A DNA stretch of 64,000 nucleotides, from the NCBI RefSeq assembly GCF_032854445.1, contig NC_088301.1:2544001-2608000 (forward strand). Reading direction: 5' to 3'. Below the pieces are notes generated by a model that was not told the DNA's origin, made no database searches, and saw nothing but the letters and a program-made list of their open reading frames with translations. The DNA comes from Liolophura sinensis. Lineage: Eukaryota > Mollusca > Polyplacophora > Chitonida > Chitonidae. Positions within the stretch are counted from its first letter, which is position 1, and each line of letters starts with the position of its first letter. The position numbers and the translations under genes are program-made. Positions 35,204 through 45,323 of the stretch are shown here, one piece after another.

Positions 35204-36746
35204 CCAGTCTATCAGTAAATGCAGCATAATTCTGTAATGATGAGAAAAGAAAATGATTTTATCAAATACAACACCTTAAAATAGTCAAACATTTATGCAA
35301 GCTTGGTAAACGCAATACACCGACGGTCTTTAATTATTGCTGGTCAGAGTCACATCCAGGATGCCGGCGACACGGATATTAAATATATGTATCGCCTGGG
35401 AAATCCATACCGCTAATACTTACTCTACATGCATACTCAATGTGATATCTCCTTGAAAGTACACGCTTCTTCAGTTACAAATGGAGCGAAATGGAAATAT
35501 ATACATTTATCAACGTGATACAAAGAAAATCCTGTAATTGCCAAAGTTATGGCTCAAGATAATTTACTAATACACTATTTACACTATTTAATTCGTACAG
35601 TTGAAGCGTCCTCCTTCAGCGGTTTCCGTGAAACTTGCATCATGTGACGTCAAAACATTTCCTATATAAAACTAATGATGGATTGACAGCAAGAGGGCTT
35701 GGTAGTGTCCGTGAACAGATTGCAGCGCAAATAAATATTCCAAAAGCCCACAGATTATCAGATGCATGTAACATTTCCTATACCCATCGCCAGATATAAT
35801 TTTTTAATGGTAAACCGACAAAGTATCATTTCTAAGACAAAAGCAGCCAGGTGTTTTGAAGAAACCACTTCACGCTTGATTTAGATGTATCACGTGAACA
35901 CTAGAATCGTCAGCCACTTTGCAGTCGAACTCTATACTCAGTACTTGGCTGCTTTTGACATTGCGAAATTTTAATGCTGTAATTAACCCAGATCCCCACA
36001 AATCCAAAATTGTATTGCAAAAGTAATCAAAAAAAAAACTAAAACTAACTTTTTGATTAGAAAAACTCTACCGGTATCAGCTTATGGACACTTTCCCAAA
36101 ACTATATTTACCCGTTTAGTTGCTTGGAGCTTTCTAAATACTGCGAAACCACACAGCCTGAGGCTTTTCCTTGACAAATAATACTTGATCCGTCGCTAAA
36201 TTAATTGTGGTAAGTAATGATAATGATAATGGTGAACGTCATTGACGTTGACGCGAATAGTGTGGTGCCTGATTAGAGGTTGAACAGCCGTGGCTATGGT
36301 GTATCCAAATATTTCTCAACCTACTGCTCACTGTACTCAGACTAATGATTTATTTGCCTTGCAGGTTCACACTGACGTGGCGTTCAAAGTCTCCGGTTTT
36401 GGTTAGCTTGTAGTAATCACCTAACAAATAGCTGACATCTGTTCCTCTCGTTTCAAGCCGGCGAGAGAACCACAATCAAACGTCTATACGGCTTCCACTG
36501 CAGTTTGCTCTCAAAGGTGTTAAAAACACTCATCAAGCCAAATACATGAAATCGTGAAAGAATAAAACCACTAAGTCCATTCTGACACTTACCACTAGGC
36601 CCATTATTTCAAGAACAGCTGGATACAGCAGAGAAAAGAATGTACACGCCTGTACTTGCGTCAAGGTCGGTCAGATATTTTATATCGGTTCTGCTGTTGA
36701 GGTTTTCGTCGAATTATAAAATTTGCAAAATTTTGTATCACGGGGC
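35204..36746. other. No feature recognised
   Basis: No open frame of interest, repeat or RNA gene was seen. Confidence 0.35.
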
Positions 36747-36985
36747 ATTGTATTTATTTATATTTATATTCAAAATTATTTCACTAATATGACAGGTGGC
36801 CAGCATTTTGGAGGGAGAAAACCGGACAGAGCCGGAGGTAAATCCACGACCTTCCGCACATTGCTTGCAGAAATTCTCACGTACGGTCAGAGAGGAAGCC
36901 AGCATGAGCTGGACTTGAACTCACAGCGACCGGTGAGAGGCTTCTGGGCCATATACACCCCACTGGAGCGCTAGCATCTCGGCCA
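36747..36985 (-). repeat. SINE family 1, diverged
   Basis: The body is clear (CCAGCATTTTGGAGGGAGAA, GAGAGGAAGCCAGCATGAGC, TGGACTTGAACTCACAGCGA). The tRNA head is damaged (only GGCCGAGATGCTAGCGCTCC remains) and 10-15 bases around the B box are deleted. Confidence 0.88.
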
Positions 36986-37041
36986 ATATAAATAAAGAGA
37001 ATAAAAACGAATTTAATCGCACAAGAAGACACACAGAAAAA

Positions 37042-37275
37042 TTAATCTGTTAGTTTTAACAGAAAATCTGTTGTCTGAGTGATGTTAGAATGTATTCTGT
37101 TATTGCAACACATTATTCTGTCAAATATAACACACAAGTTGTATTACTTCACAGCAAAGATTCTATTACATTAACAGGATGTTATGCTGAATATGACAAA
37201 GTACTGTCTTCAGACAACAGGATACATTCTAGCACCACTCAGACAACAGACTTTCTAGTCAAATTAACAGATTAA
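37042..37275. mobile_element. TTAA-ended MITE, copy 1 (234 bp)
   Basis: Both ends read inward as TTAATCTGTTA(G/A)TTT. The inverted repeat continues to about 60 bp through AAATCTGTTGTCTGAGTG, a variable site and TAGAATGTAT. There is no coding capacity. The terminal TTAA on both sides is what a piggyBac-type insertion would leave, but the TIR does not show the CCC start typical of piggyBac. The superfamily is therefore inferred only. Confidence 0.8.
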
Positions 37276-37396
37276 CCTTCTTTAGTGCAGTGACTTTACT
37301 AAGTGTTAGATACTGGTTTTATACCAGTTTATCAATTACGCCTTTGATTGGTGATGGACACTTTCAAACCCATTTTTAGGTAGTTTGTGTCCCGTC

Positions 37397-37582
37397 TCGG
37401 AAGCCTCTCACCAGCTTGGTCGCTGTGAGTTCAAGTCTAGCCCATGCTGGCATCCTCTTCGGCCTACGTCAGTTTCCCCGGGCTCTGTCCGGTTTCCTCC
37501 CGCCATAATGTTGGTCGCCGTCGTATAAGTGAAATATTCTGGAGTAAGGCGCAAAACACCAGTCAAATAAATAAATAAAATT
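37397..37582 (+). repeat. SINE family 1, 5'-truncated
   Basis: The copy starts at GCCTCTCACCAGCTTGGTCG, just before the B box, and includes TGTGAGTTCAAGTCTAGCCC. It continues through the body to GTATAAGTGAAATATTCTGG and an AAATAAATAAATAAAA tail. It lies about 120 bp from the MITE. Confidence 0.92.
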
Positions 37583-37879
37583 GTGGAAGTCGTAAAACAG
37601 CAAAGTGATAAATAGATAAACAAATACTGCCGCGGGGTAAATCTAACCCAAGTTGTTGGGATCTGTAAAATCTTCAAACCCGGCATCCATTTGCGCACGT
37701 ATAAAGTTAATAAACAATATACTCGATATATACAGTTTGCATGATTGGCAGCAGTGTGATAAACTAAAGATGCGTGCATTTTAAATGGATTTCTCGGTAG
37801 TGTGAATGATGAGGATGATTTCATGTTATCGTCTTTCTTTGAGAACAACTGACAACGAGAAAATGGATGCTTTATAACA

Positions 37880-39134
37880 GGCTAAGGATCATACTCCTTA
37901 CAGCGCATGAGCTGTAAGGAGTGGGACAGCTCAATGGTGTGAAAGAGTCTGAGGCTTTATGCAACTGCCGAGGATTCAATGCGGTGAATTAGCCTGAATC
38001 CTTGTGCAGCCGCTCACCAACTAGTGAACACAACGCAATGCCGTAAGCGAACCTGGGACCTTGGGCAGCTGCGATACTCCTGTTGCTGCAGGCCTCCCGG
38101 TGTCATGAGCTAGACTGAGGCCTTGTGCAGCTGCCGACCTCCCGGTGTCGTGAGCTAATCAGCAATGCCCTCACAATCTTAGGGTCATACTCCTTACAGC
38201 GCATGTGTCGCTCGCTACCTTTCGCTTTACTAGAGACAAAGGTTTAGACGGATTGTTTGTATTTTTTAACATCACCTCCTGTCTCATCATCGTGACCCCA
38301 GTGACCTTGGCGTTATTCAGTATTCTTGCACAAAGTTTGCTATTAGTGGCAGTGATGTACAGGGAAAGGTAGAGAGCGACGCATGCGCTGTAAGGATTAT
38401 GATTAAGGACATCACGGGACAGCTCGATGTTATGAAAGAGTTTGAGGCTTTATGCAGCTGCAGACAATTCAATGTCGTGAATAAGCCTGAATCCTTGTGG
38501 AGCCGCACACCACTCGAAGTCGTAAACGAGCCAGGATCCTGGATCCTTGAGCCTGGAGCAACTGCAGCCAAGCCGAAGTTATGAATGAGTGTGAAAACTA
38601 ATGAAGACAACACAATGCTGGGTAATGCAGGTAAGCGAACCTCGCGTCGCGAACAATTGTGAGACCTTGTACTGCTGCGGACAGCTGGGTGTTGTGACGA
38701 ACATGAGGCAATGCGGAGCTGCACACTATCCTGTGTCGTGAACTTAACTGAGAATTGTGCAACTGCAGCTTTGCCGGTGGTGAACTTAACTGAGGCGCTG
38801 CGCAACTGCAGACATCCCGTCATGAACAAGTATGAGACCTTGTGCTGCTGCTCCGGCGTTGTGAGCTAGACTGCTGCCTTGTACAGCTGCAAGCCTCCCG
38901 GTGTCGTGAACGAGACTGAAGCTTTGTGCAGCTGCAAATCACCTGGCGTTGTGAGCAATGCTGAAGCCTTGTGCAGCTTTGAGCCTCCCTTTTTGAACAA
39001 GTATGAGACCTTAGAGTAAATACAGGGTTTATCTGCAAATCACCTGGTATCGTGAGCAAGGCTGAAGCCTTGTGCAACTTTGAGCCTCCCTTTTTGAACA
39101 AGTGTGAGACCTTAGAGTAAATACAAGGTTTATC
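37880..39134 (+). repeat. Degenerate 45-bp tandem repeat with nested duplications
   Basis: Units contain CTTGTGCAGCTGC, a C-rich core (AAGCCTCCCGGTGTCGTGA) and ACGAGACTGAAG. Where clean (38880, 38925, 38970) spacing is 45 bp. Two larger duplications are superimposed. Block 37907-38025 matches 38379-38515, and a 101-bp unit is repeated head to tail at 38934-39034 and 39035-39134. The 170-codon minus-strand frame over this array is explained by 45 being divisible by three. Confidence 0.85.
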
Positions 39135-39333
39135 CTGCTCCGGGAACATTTTGGCTGCGCCACTGGAAAACCGTTAGGTTTTGTAATGGGTCACAACCTG
39201 CATTTCGTTCATGCACTGTATGGTCAGAAGACATCATGACATTTCCACGATGGCGTTCCTCAGACATTCTGTTACCAACGATAGAAAGATTCAGTCTACT
39301 AATGCCGTGTTTGCAGTTTCTTATCAGTTAATA

Positions 39334-39476
39334 TTTATTCATTTATTTAATTGGTGTTTTATACCATACTAAATAGTATTTCACTTATACGGCGGTGGCC
39401 AGCATTATGATGGGAGGAAACCGGGAAGAGCCCAGGGAAAACTCACAGCCGTCCGCTGGTTGCCGGAAGGTTGCGG
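39334..39476 (-). repeat. SINE family 1, head missing
   Basis: The tail (TATTTATTCATTTATTTAAT), TATACGGCGGTGGCCAGCAT and GTCCGCTGGTTGCCGGAAGG are present on the minus orientation. The sequence beyond the mid-body is lost. Confidence 0.88.
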
Positions 39477-40063
39477 ATTTCTTCGTTCTTCCGTCATACC
39501 CAGATTTCAATAGAAAGACATTTTTTCTTTTATTGCTATAGTGACGTATATTTTAATAAATGTATCTAATAAATCGATGCAGTAGCTGCCTACTGACGTA
39601 GAAAGAATCAAAAGAGACTAAATACGTTTAGACATTCGGACGCCATTTCCTAGCGAATAAAATAAAAACTGACAACACGTGCGACCTATATCCAGAAAAC
39701 CGTTCAATTTGTCAAAACCGTGGTACCGCAACATAGTGTGCGAATGGTCCGGAAATGGTACCACACAATGTCTGGATGGATATAACGAACAACCTGTACT
39801 TTGTGCTAGACAACAGATAGTTCTTGCCATAAAAGGCGTATTTGCCTATCAGTGGAATTGGTTCTTTGTTTTCGTTGTAAATTTTGTTCCGTATGTATTT
39901 TTTTATCAACTAATTTGGAAAAACGATTCTTGAATAGTGTTGGCTGAATTCATGGATATATGATAATTATCGATTTAACCATTGAAGGCCTTAAGAACAT
40001 GGTGGACAAGGCTTAGCAATGCAAGAGGTAACTTTTGCACACATCCGAAAGTCGCTGCTTTGG

Positions 40064-40410
40064 GCCAGATTACTGTCATTTAGGCTGACAAGTAACCGTT
40101 CTGGTGTGCCTTTCTGTGCCGCTCGACAGAGTCTTCACAAGTAAAACGATTGCGATTTAACTCCCAAGGCGACACGTTTTGTAGCCAAACTCCGTATTTC
40201 ATAACCGCTCATTATAACTCGGAATGACCCTGCTGTCTTCCCCGTGAGAAATAAATTATCTTCAAGCTTCATATCTGTCGTCTCTAATATTGCTATTTAC
40301 CTGGCGTTTATCCAGATATATGAATATTCAGGAACAGATGTTTGCTTATGCGCGCCAATCATCTCCAGACAATGGATGGAACTATTCCCAGCATTTCGGT
40401 AGGAGCGGTA
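40064..40410 (+). repeat. Dispersed family R, copy 1
   Basis: AGATTACTGTCATTTAGGCT, then GACAAG-AACCG-TCTGGTGTGCC, CAAACTCCGTATTTCATAAC and GAAATAAATTATCTTC are shared in the same order with copies at about 42655-42930 and 48140-48390. The 3' part (ATATGAATATTCAGGAACAG to CATTTCGGTAGG) is shared with 40944-41035. The unit class is unknown and I see no TIR or LTR. Confidence 0.75.
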
Positions 40411-40872
40411 CGCGTGAGGGGAGCGTTGGCGCTTGCATTTCAAAAGTGGAAAGAATGGACACTGGTTGACCTTTCTCCAATATAAGCTTGTTTTCTCCAA
40501 AGGAAAGCGTTGCATTTATTTACTGGTACTAATGTTAAAAAAATGTTAATTTTTAACACAATTTGCGAGATGTGGTTAATCTCTCTAGAATAATTATATT
40601 GGCTGTGGAAAGGCACATTAAATTAAAACAATGACACCAAGCGACGTGTAAAACGCAGAGTTAAAATCGTCAACAAAGATAAAAAGGCTTCTTTTGTGGC
40701 AGAAGTTGGCCTCATATTCTTTTCAGGATAAATATTTAATAAGCTGAAGGAAGCTTCCGTCATATTTCCATGACATAGCGCAGATAGATCCTGTCAAATA
40801 CGCTACCTTGGATAACAGCCGAGATATGTTTTCATAGCATTACAGGATTTACATATGTATAAACTCTTTCCG

Positions 40873-40902
40873 GGGAGGTGGGGGGGAGGGGGGGGGAGGA
40901 CA
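40873..40902 (+). other. G-rich tract with quadruplex potential
   Basis: Four or more runs of three to nine G with single A or T spacers are present, enough for a G-quadruplex. It lies between two fragments of family R. Confidence 0.6.
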
Positions 40903-40943
40903 CTAACAGTCTTCTCCCGCTTGGATTTAGGTGACTAAAAGAA

Positions 40944-41035
40944 TATATGAATATTCAGGAACAGATGTTTGCTTAACAGCACCTATCGACTCTAGACATG
41001 GATGGAACTATTCCCCCGCATTTCGATAGGGGCTG
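40944..41035 (+). repeat. Dispersed family R, 3' fragment duplicated
   Basis: TATATGAATATTCAGGAACA, GATGTTTGCTTA, GACATGGATGGAACTATTCC and CGCATTTCGATAGG match 40317-40404 at an offset of about 627 bp. Confidence 0.8.
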
Positions 41036-41929
41036 CCAACGTACAATAAGAAGCGACAATCGCCAGATACGCGGTTAACAATTTTATATTAACTCACACT
41101 TCTTCCAATACCTTTGAAAATGTTATTTCTTGAAATTTTACACCTAAATTCCCAAGCGTTTTTTTCTGTGATGTAATTCTGAGTGTCAATGGCGATGCTG
41201 AAACGTTTCAAAATGTACTTTTGGTCATGAACAACATTCTTTTAAAGACCACAATCTCACACATCCGAATAAACCTTTTTAGTACCATATTACGCAGGGT
41301 GGCACTGGGTGTGGAGATACTCTTCAAAGAGAAATGTCTTTCATTTATTATGGTTGTGTCAGATTGCCTCCAATCAACCCCACTGTTTTATAGATATAAT
41401 ATATCTGAAACGACTATGTATATTTACATAAATGTGATAATACTAGCATAAAAATGTCTCCATTGCAGTTTTGTTCATTACCAGGTCAGATAATTCAGGT
41501 AATATGAGACAGAAAAGTTATTCATCTGCAATAAATGACAAATATTTTGATCTGAAGTGCACAGAGCACTCTGTTCGTGAAACCATTTACTCATGACTAC
41601 TCGAAAATGAATTTCGCTGTGTTAAATGAATCAATCAAGAAAGCTTTGATAGTAAAAACTTTACAAGAAACACACTTTGCAAAAGATGTTTTTCTTACTG
41701 AGAGCAAAAACCTAATATAGATCTCAAAGAGAAATGTTCAAACTTTAGCTTTTCAGAAAAAATTGAAAGTTCCATATCAATACGCAGCAAAATACATGCA
41801 GGATCGAAAAATGAAAGGAAAAAAAGAGTAAAACAAATCGCCTCACACAACCGTAAACTCGGGATAAAAAGTAATTTGTTAATTTGCTGGAATCGATAAC
41901 CTTAGCAGACGAGTAGTGCAATTCTTGTC

Positions 41930-42930
41930 TAGGACAATGTTATCGAGCCAATGGAACACTGTTGCGTCTCGTGCTGAATTTCAGCCAACATATCATTGGT
42001 ACACTCCTCAGGTTATGATCTGAAGATATGTTGACACTTGGTGGATGAAATTCCGCAGACTTGCCGTTATCAACCATAGAAACATTCAATCATCGGTCTA
42101 ATGCCTTGTTTTATACTCTTTCACTTGTGATCAAATTTTTCTTGCGTCTTGACGCTTCCTCGATTCAAACGCCATACGTTGTATTCAGTAAAGAGTTCGA
42201 CAGCTCTTTTTTCTCTCTACTCGGTGGCATAGTTTTAATAAACGTACCCGGTGCAATAGAACGTTTTTCAACGCACACAAGGACAATAAACTCAGCTAAA
42301 ATGACTGACATTCACACGCCACTCCTCAGCCATTCAACTGAAAATCTATACATGTATTTATCTTTACAGAAAACTGCACAAAACGACGGAAAAACAAAAC
42401 GTTGTGTGATTGATCCAGGGACACTACATCTACCACAAATGATTGCCGGTAAAAACAGATCTCGAATAATGGTCAGTATATCTGTGTATATATGTTAAAG
42501 GGCATAATTTATCTTCTAGTGGCTTTAGAAGGTAGAGATTCCACCGTATACTTAGTATTTATTCGCTCTACAAACATGAAAAAGTTAAAAAAAAATTATG
42601 GCTTTATTGCAGACGTTTTAGCTTTCCACAGAGGGCAATGACGCAGGTTATTTCAGATTACTGTCATCTCAGCTGACAAGGAGCCTCTCTGGTGCGCCAC
42701 ACTTTGAATCAAAAACGGTTCAATGTTGGTCTCCAGGCGGTACTTTTTTTTCTTTTTCAACCAAAGTCAATATTGCAGAACTATTTCAAATGGCTCCGCT
42801 TGAAGCTACTGTCTTCACAAAATAAATTATCTTCTGACTGTCGACTGTAATTGTTTTATTTAACTGTAATAACACAGATATCTAAATTTTTAGGAACAGA
42901 TGTTGCATGTGCTATGCGCTATTACCAACC
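41930..42930 (+). repeat. Dispersed family R, copy 2
   Basis: Short shared blocks with copy 3 lie at the 5' side (ATGTTGACAC-TGGT-GATG, then GTTATCAACCATAGAAACATTCAATC-type sequence). The 3' side shares GATTACTGTCATCTCAGCTG, ACAAGGAGCC, CAAAGTCAATATT, GCTTGAAGCTACTGTCTTCA and TGTCGACTGTAA. A 145-codon plus-strand frame (42061-42498, non-ATG start) falls inside. It has no recognisable domain and I do not call it a gene. Confidence 0.65.
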
Positions 42931-43224
42931 CGGAATGGCTACTTTTTTGCAGGTTCCAATGGAACTAAAGCTTTTTGGCAACTTTTCTTGGACAAAGATT
43001 CGCGTGTCGGTGTCGGTGTCGGCCTCTTCAGACAATATGACTTCATCCTGTTTTCTACATACTGCATAGCTTTTCCTTACAGGTACTAAGCACGAACAAC
43101 TCTCTTCAACAGTGCATATCACATCCATTTGTGCAAAGAAATAGGATATTTCGGAAACAAACGGGTATGTATATGGTATCTGTATAGCATGCCATGAAAA
43201 TGCCACTTTATGCTCTCCAAAAAA

Positions 43225-43447
43225 ATAATCTGTTAAATTTTACAGAAATACTTTTCTGAATATTGCAAAAATGCAGTCTGCAATCTGCAGATTATTCTCT
43301 TAAATATAACACACATAGTTTTTTAATTCAACATAACGATTCCAATCAACTAACAGGGTATTATGTTGAATATGACACAATGTTGTGTTATTTTAACAGA
43401 AAACATTCTAGCATCACTACGACTTTCTGTTTAATTTAACAGATTAA
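43225..43447. mobile_element. TTAA-ended MITE, copy 2 (about 223 bp)
   Basis: The 3' end reads inward as TTAATCTGTTAAATTAAACA and then AGAAAGTCG. The 5' end is AATCTGTTAAATTTTACAGA, with the outermost TTAA changed to ATAA. Internal words shared with copy 1 include AATATAACACACA-AGTT and ACAGG-TATTATG-TGAATATGACA. Divergence between the copies shows an old family. Confidence 0.78.
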
Positions 43448-44209
43448 TGTTTTGAGTATGAGGATAAACAGAATCCTCTTTCGATCCTCTTAAGTCAACC
43501 ACAGTAATCTCACATTTGTCATGTTCTCTGTTACCATTCTGTTTGGATGCAAAAATTATCCGTTTGTGGTGTACTTCTTCTTCTACTATACATTGATGGG
43601 TAAATCCACTTTGGCCGCTAGAGCTTTGCTCCTGACCTACTGGTATTGCTACCTAACCTGAGAAGGACGTTGATCATGTATACGTATCGAATTATAATGT
43701 AATAAAGCCACAGAAAAGGGGGTCCCGCTGTTCACAGATGACATAAGTGCAGTTAGTGGGTGTTTGGCGAATGTTTTTGCTTGATATGTCCAGCATATAA
43801 GAGGAAATATGCGATTTTGCGATTTGCAGGCTTTTCTTCTGGTTTCTCATCCTCCTTATCAAAATTTAGTTTCCCATACATATGTGTATGAGTGCGGTAA
43901 AAACAACTCTTTTCCACTTTTACTGGTTTATTTATTATGTAATGCACTGTTTGGGTATGTATACAGTGTTATTGGCTTCATATGTAAACACACGTGTTAC
44001 GACTCAAATTGTCTGTATTATAAAGAGATGGCTTGTTCGAAATACAGGACAGTTTAGCCGCACAAAAAAGTAACCAAAACCAGCAGATTTTATTTTACAA
44101 CAATTTATTAGGTTTAACAAGAACAGATAACAAGACTTTTACAAATACTAAAGTACTTAAGTTTAACAAGAAAGGATAGCAGTATCTATACAAATACTAA
44201 AGTACTTAC
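43448..44209. other. No confirmed feature; possible downstream exon
   Basis: On the minus strand a frame at 43947-43753 contains a charged stretch (LNFDKEDEKPEEKPANRK) that could be the cytoplasmic tail of the membrane protein at 44210-44598. No convincing acceptor joins them. Nothing else is recognised. Confidence 0.2.
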
Positions 44210-44598
44210 ATGTACAACGATGTCAATCCAAACGGACGCATATATTCGACAATGCTGAAAACCATACAGGCATAAATACACAGAGGCAATATTCATAAGA
44301 GGGAAAATCCACAGTATAACTAAGTGTATGACGAAATATACACAAAATTCCACTGACAGGGTCCGTGTACTAATAACCACTGTGTACACAAGAGCACAAA
44401 TTAAATATACAAGTTCAGAGTGAACAAGTGCTCGGTGGAGATAGGATATAACAAAGCCAGAGGCTATAAAGACACCAAAATTCAGCACAAAAGGCCTACT
44501 AAAGTAACACACAGCGAAAGCATCCAAAACTCTCAATAATTCTCCTTTCTCCGCCTTTGACCTGCTTTCATAGGTCTTATATAGACTGGTGGAATTTT
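44210..44598 (-). CDS. Candidate exon of a multi-pass membrane protein, unrecognised
   Basis: The minus-strand acceptor caagaattttctgactgtag is followed by 389 open bases. These end at an ideal donor, GTACAT/GTAAGTACT. The exon enters in phase 1 and leaves in phase 0. The peptide starts with a sequon and a charged segment (NSTSLYKTYESRSKAEKGEL). Four hydrophobic segments follow, including FVLNFGVFIASGFVISYL, LVYLICALVYTVVI and CVYFVIHLVILWIFPLMN. It ends with a short basic loop and SVWIDIVVH. The frame is open beyond both splice sites (44186-44776), which makes it one of the longest non-repeat frames in the window. The topology suggests part of a receptor or transporter, but I do not recognise the family. 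Flanking exons were not found with confidence. Confidence 0.42.
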
Positions 44599-44799
44599 CT
44601 ACAGTCAGAAAATTCTTGAACACTTGTTGTAAACAAACACGCCCCGAACTGAGCGTATTCTGGAACATTCTAAGGCAGAGGCAGACAGCAGGCCCTGAAC
44701 TCGGTATATGTAAACAGTGGCAAGCTAAAATTAGAAGCTGACGGCAGTTGTGCACATAACACAGGTGATAAATCACACCAGCATGACTTGAAGAAGGTT

Positions 44800-45252
44800 A
44801 TCACATATGGTAGGAGAAACAGTACCTCGGTTTTCCTGCTTTGCTTCAATCTAGCAAACTTTGAATTCCAGTCATCAAACCAGCCAATTTCCCATCGTGC
44901 ATCATAATCTGCGGTGTACTCTGTATTAAATCAAGTTGCATATCACGTGATATAATAATTCTTATCATTTCTGGGTAAAGGACTCACTCATTGATTGTTG
45001 ATTGATTGACTGATCCCATTGCTGTGTAAGTCCAAACTCCGGAATTTCCACTGGCAATTAGCAAGTTGCTTTCCCATGTGTGATGTGCAAAATTACATAA
45101 TTTATTTCTCGGAGTCATGTGATCGACAACAAAGATTAAATCGTGTAGACGGCCACACTAGCCATCCTCGATCGCTTATTTGCACCAAACCCCTATGAAC
45201 AGCACAATATTGATTCCACAAAACCTCTGGCCTAAGCCAGTATTGATCTCAC

Positions 45253-45255
<3 letters not shown>
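44800..45255. other. No feature recognised
   Basis: Upstream exons of the minus-strand membrane protein would be expected to the right of 44598. None is convincing here. Confidence 0.3.

Positions 45256-45321
<66 letters not shown>
45256..45321. repeat. AT dinucleotide microsatellite, about 33 units
   Basis: An uninterrupted alternation of A and T runs for about 66 bp and is self-complementary. Confidence 0.97.

Positions 45322-45323
<2 letters not shown>

Noticed and set aside
37408-37848. 146-codon minus-strand frame
   Set aside because: Its C-terminal third is antisense SINE sequence and the remainder has no domain or splice support.
38317-38829. 170-codon minus-strand frame rich in Ser, Thr and Arg
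   Set aside because: It lies wholly in the degenerate 45-bp array, whose unit is a multiple of three, and has no recognisable domain.
42061-42498. 145-codon plus-strand frame
   Set aside because: It begins at a non-ATG codon inside a dispersed repeat and shows no recognisable motif.
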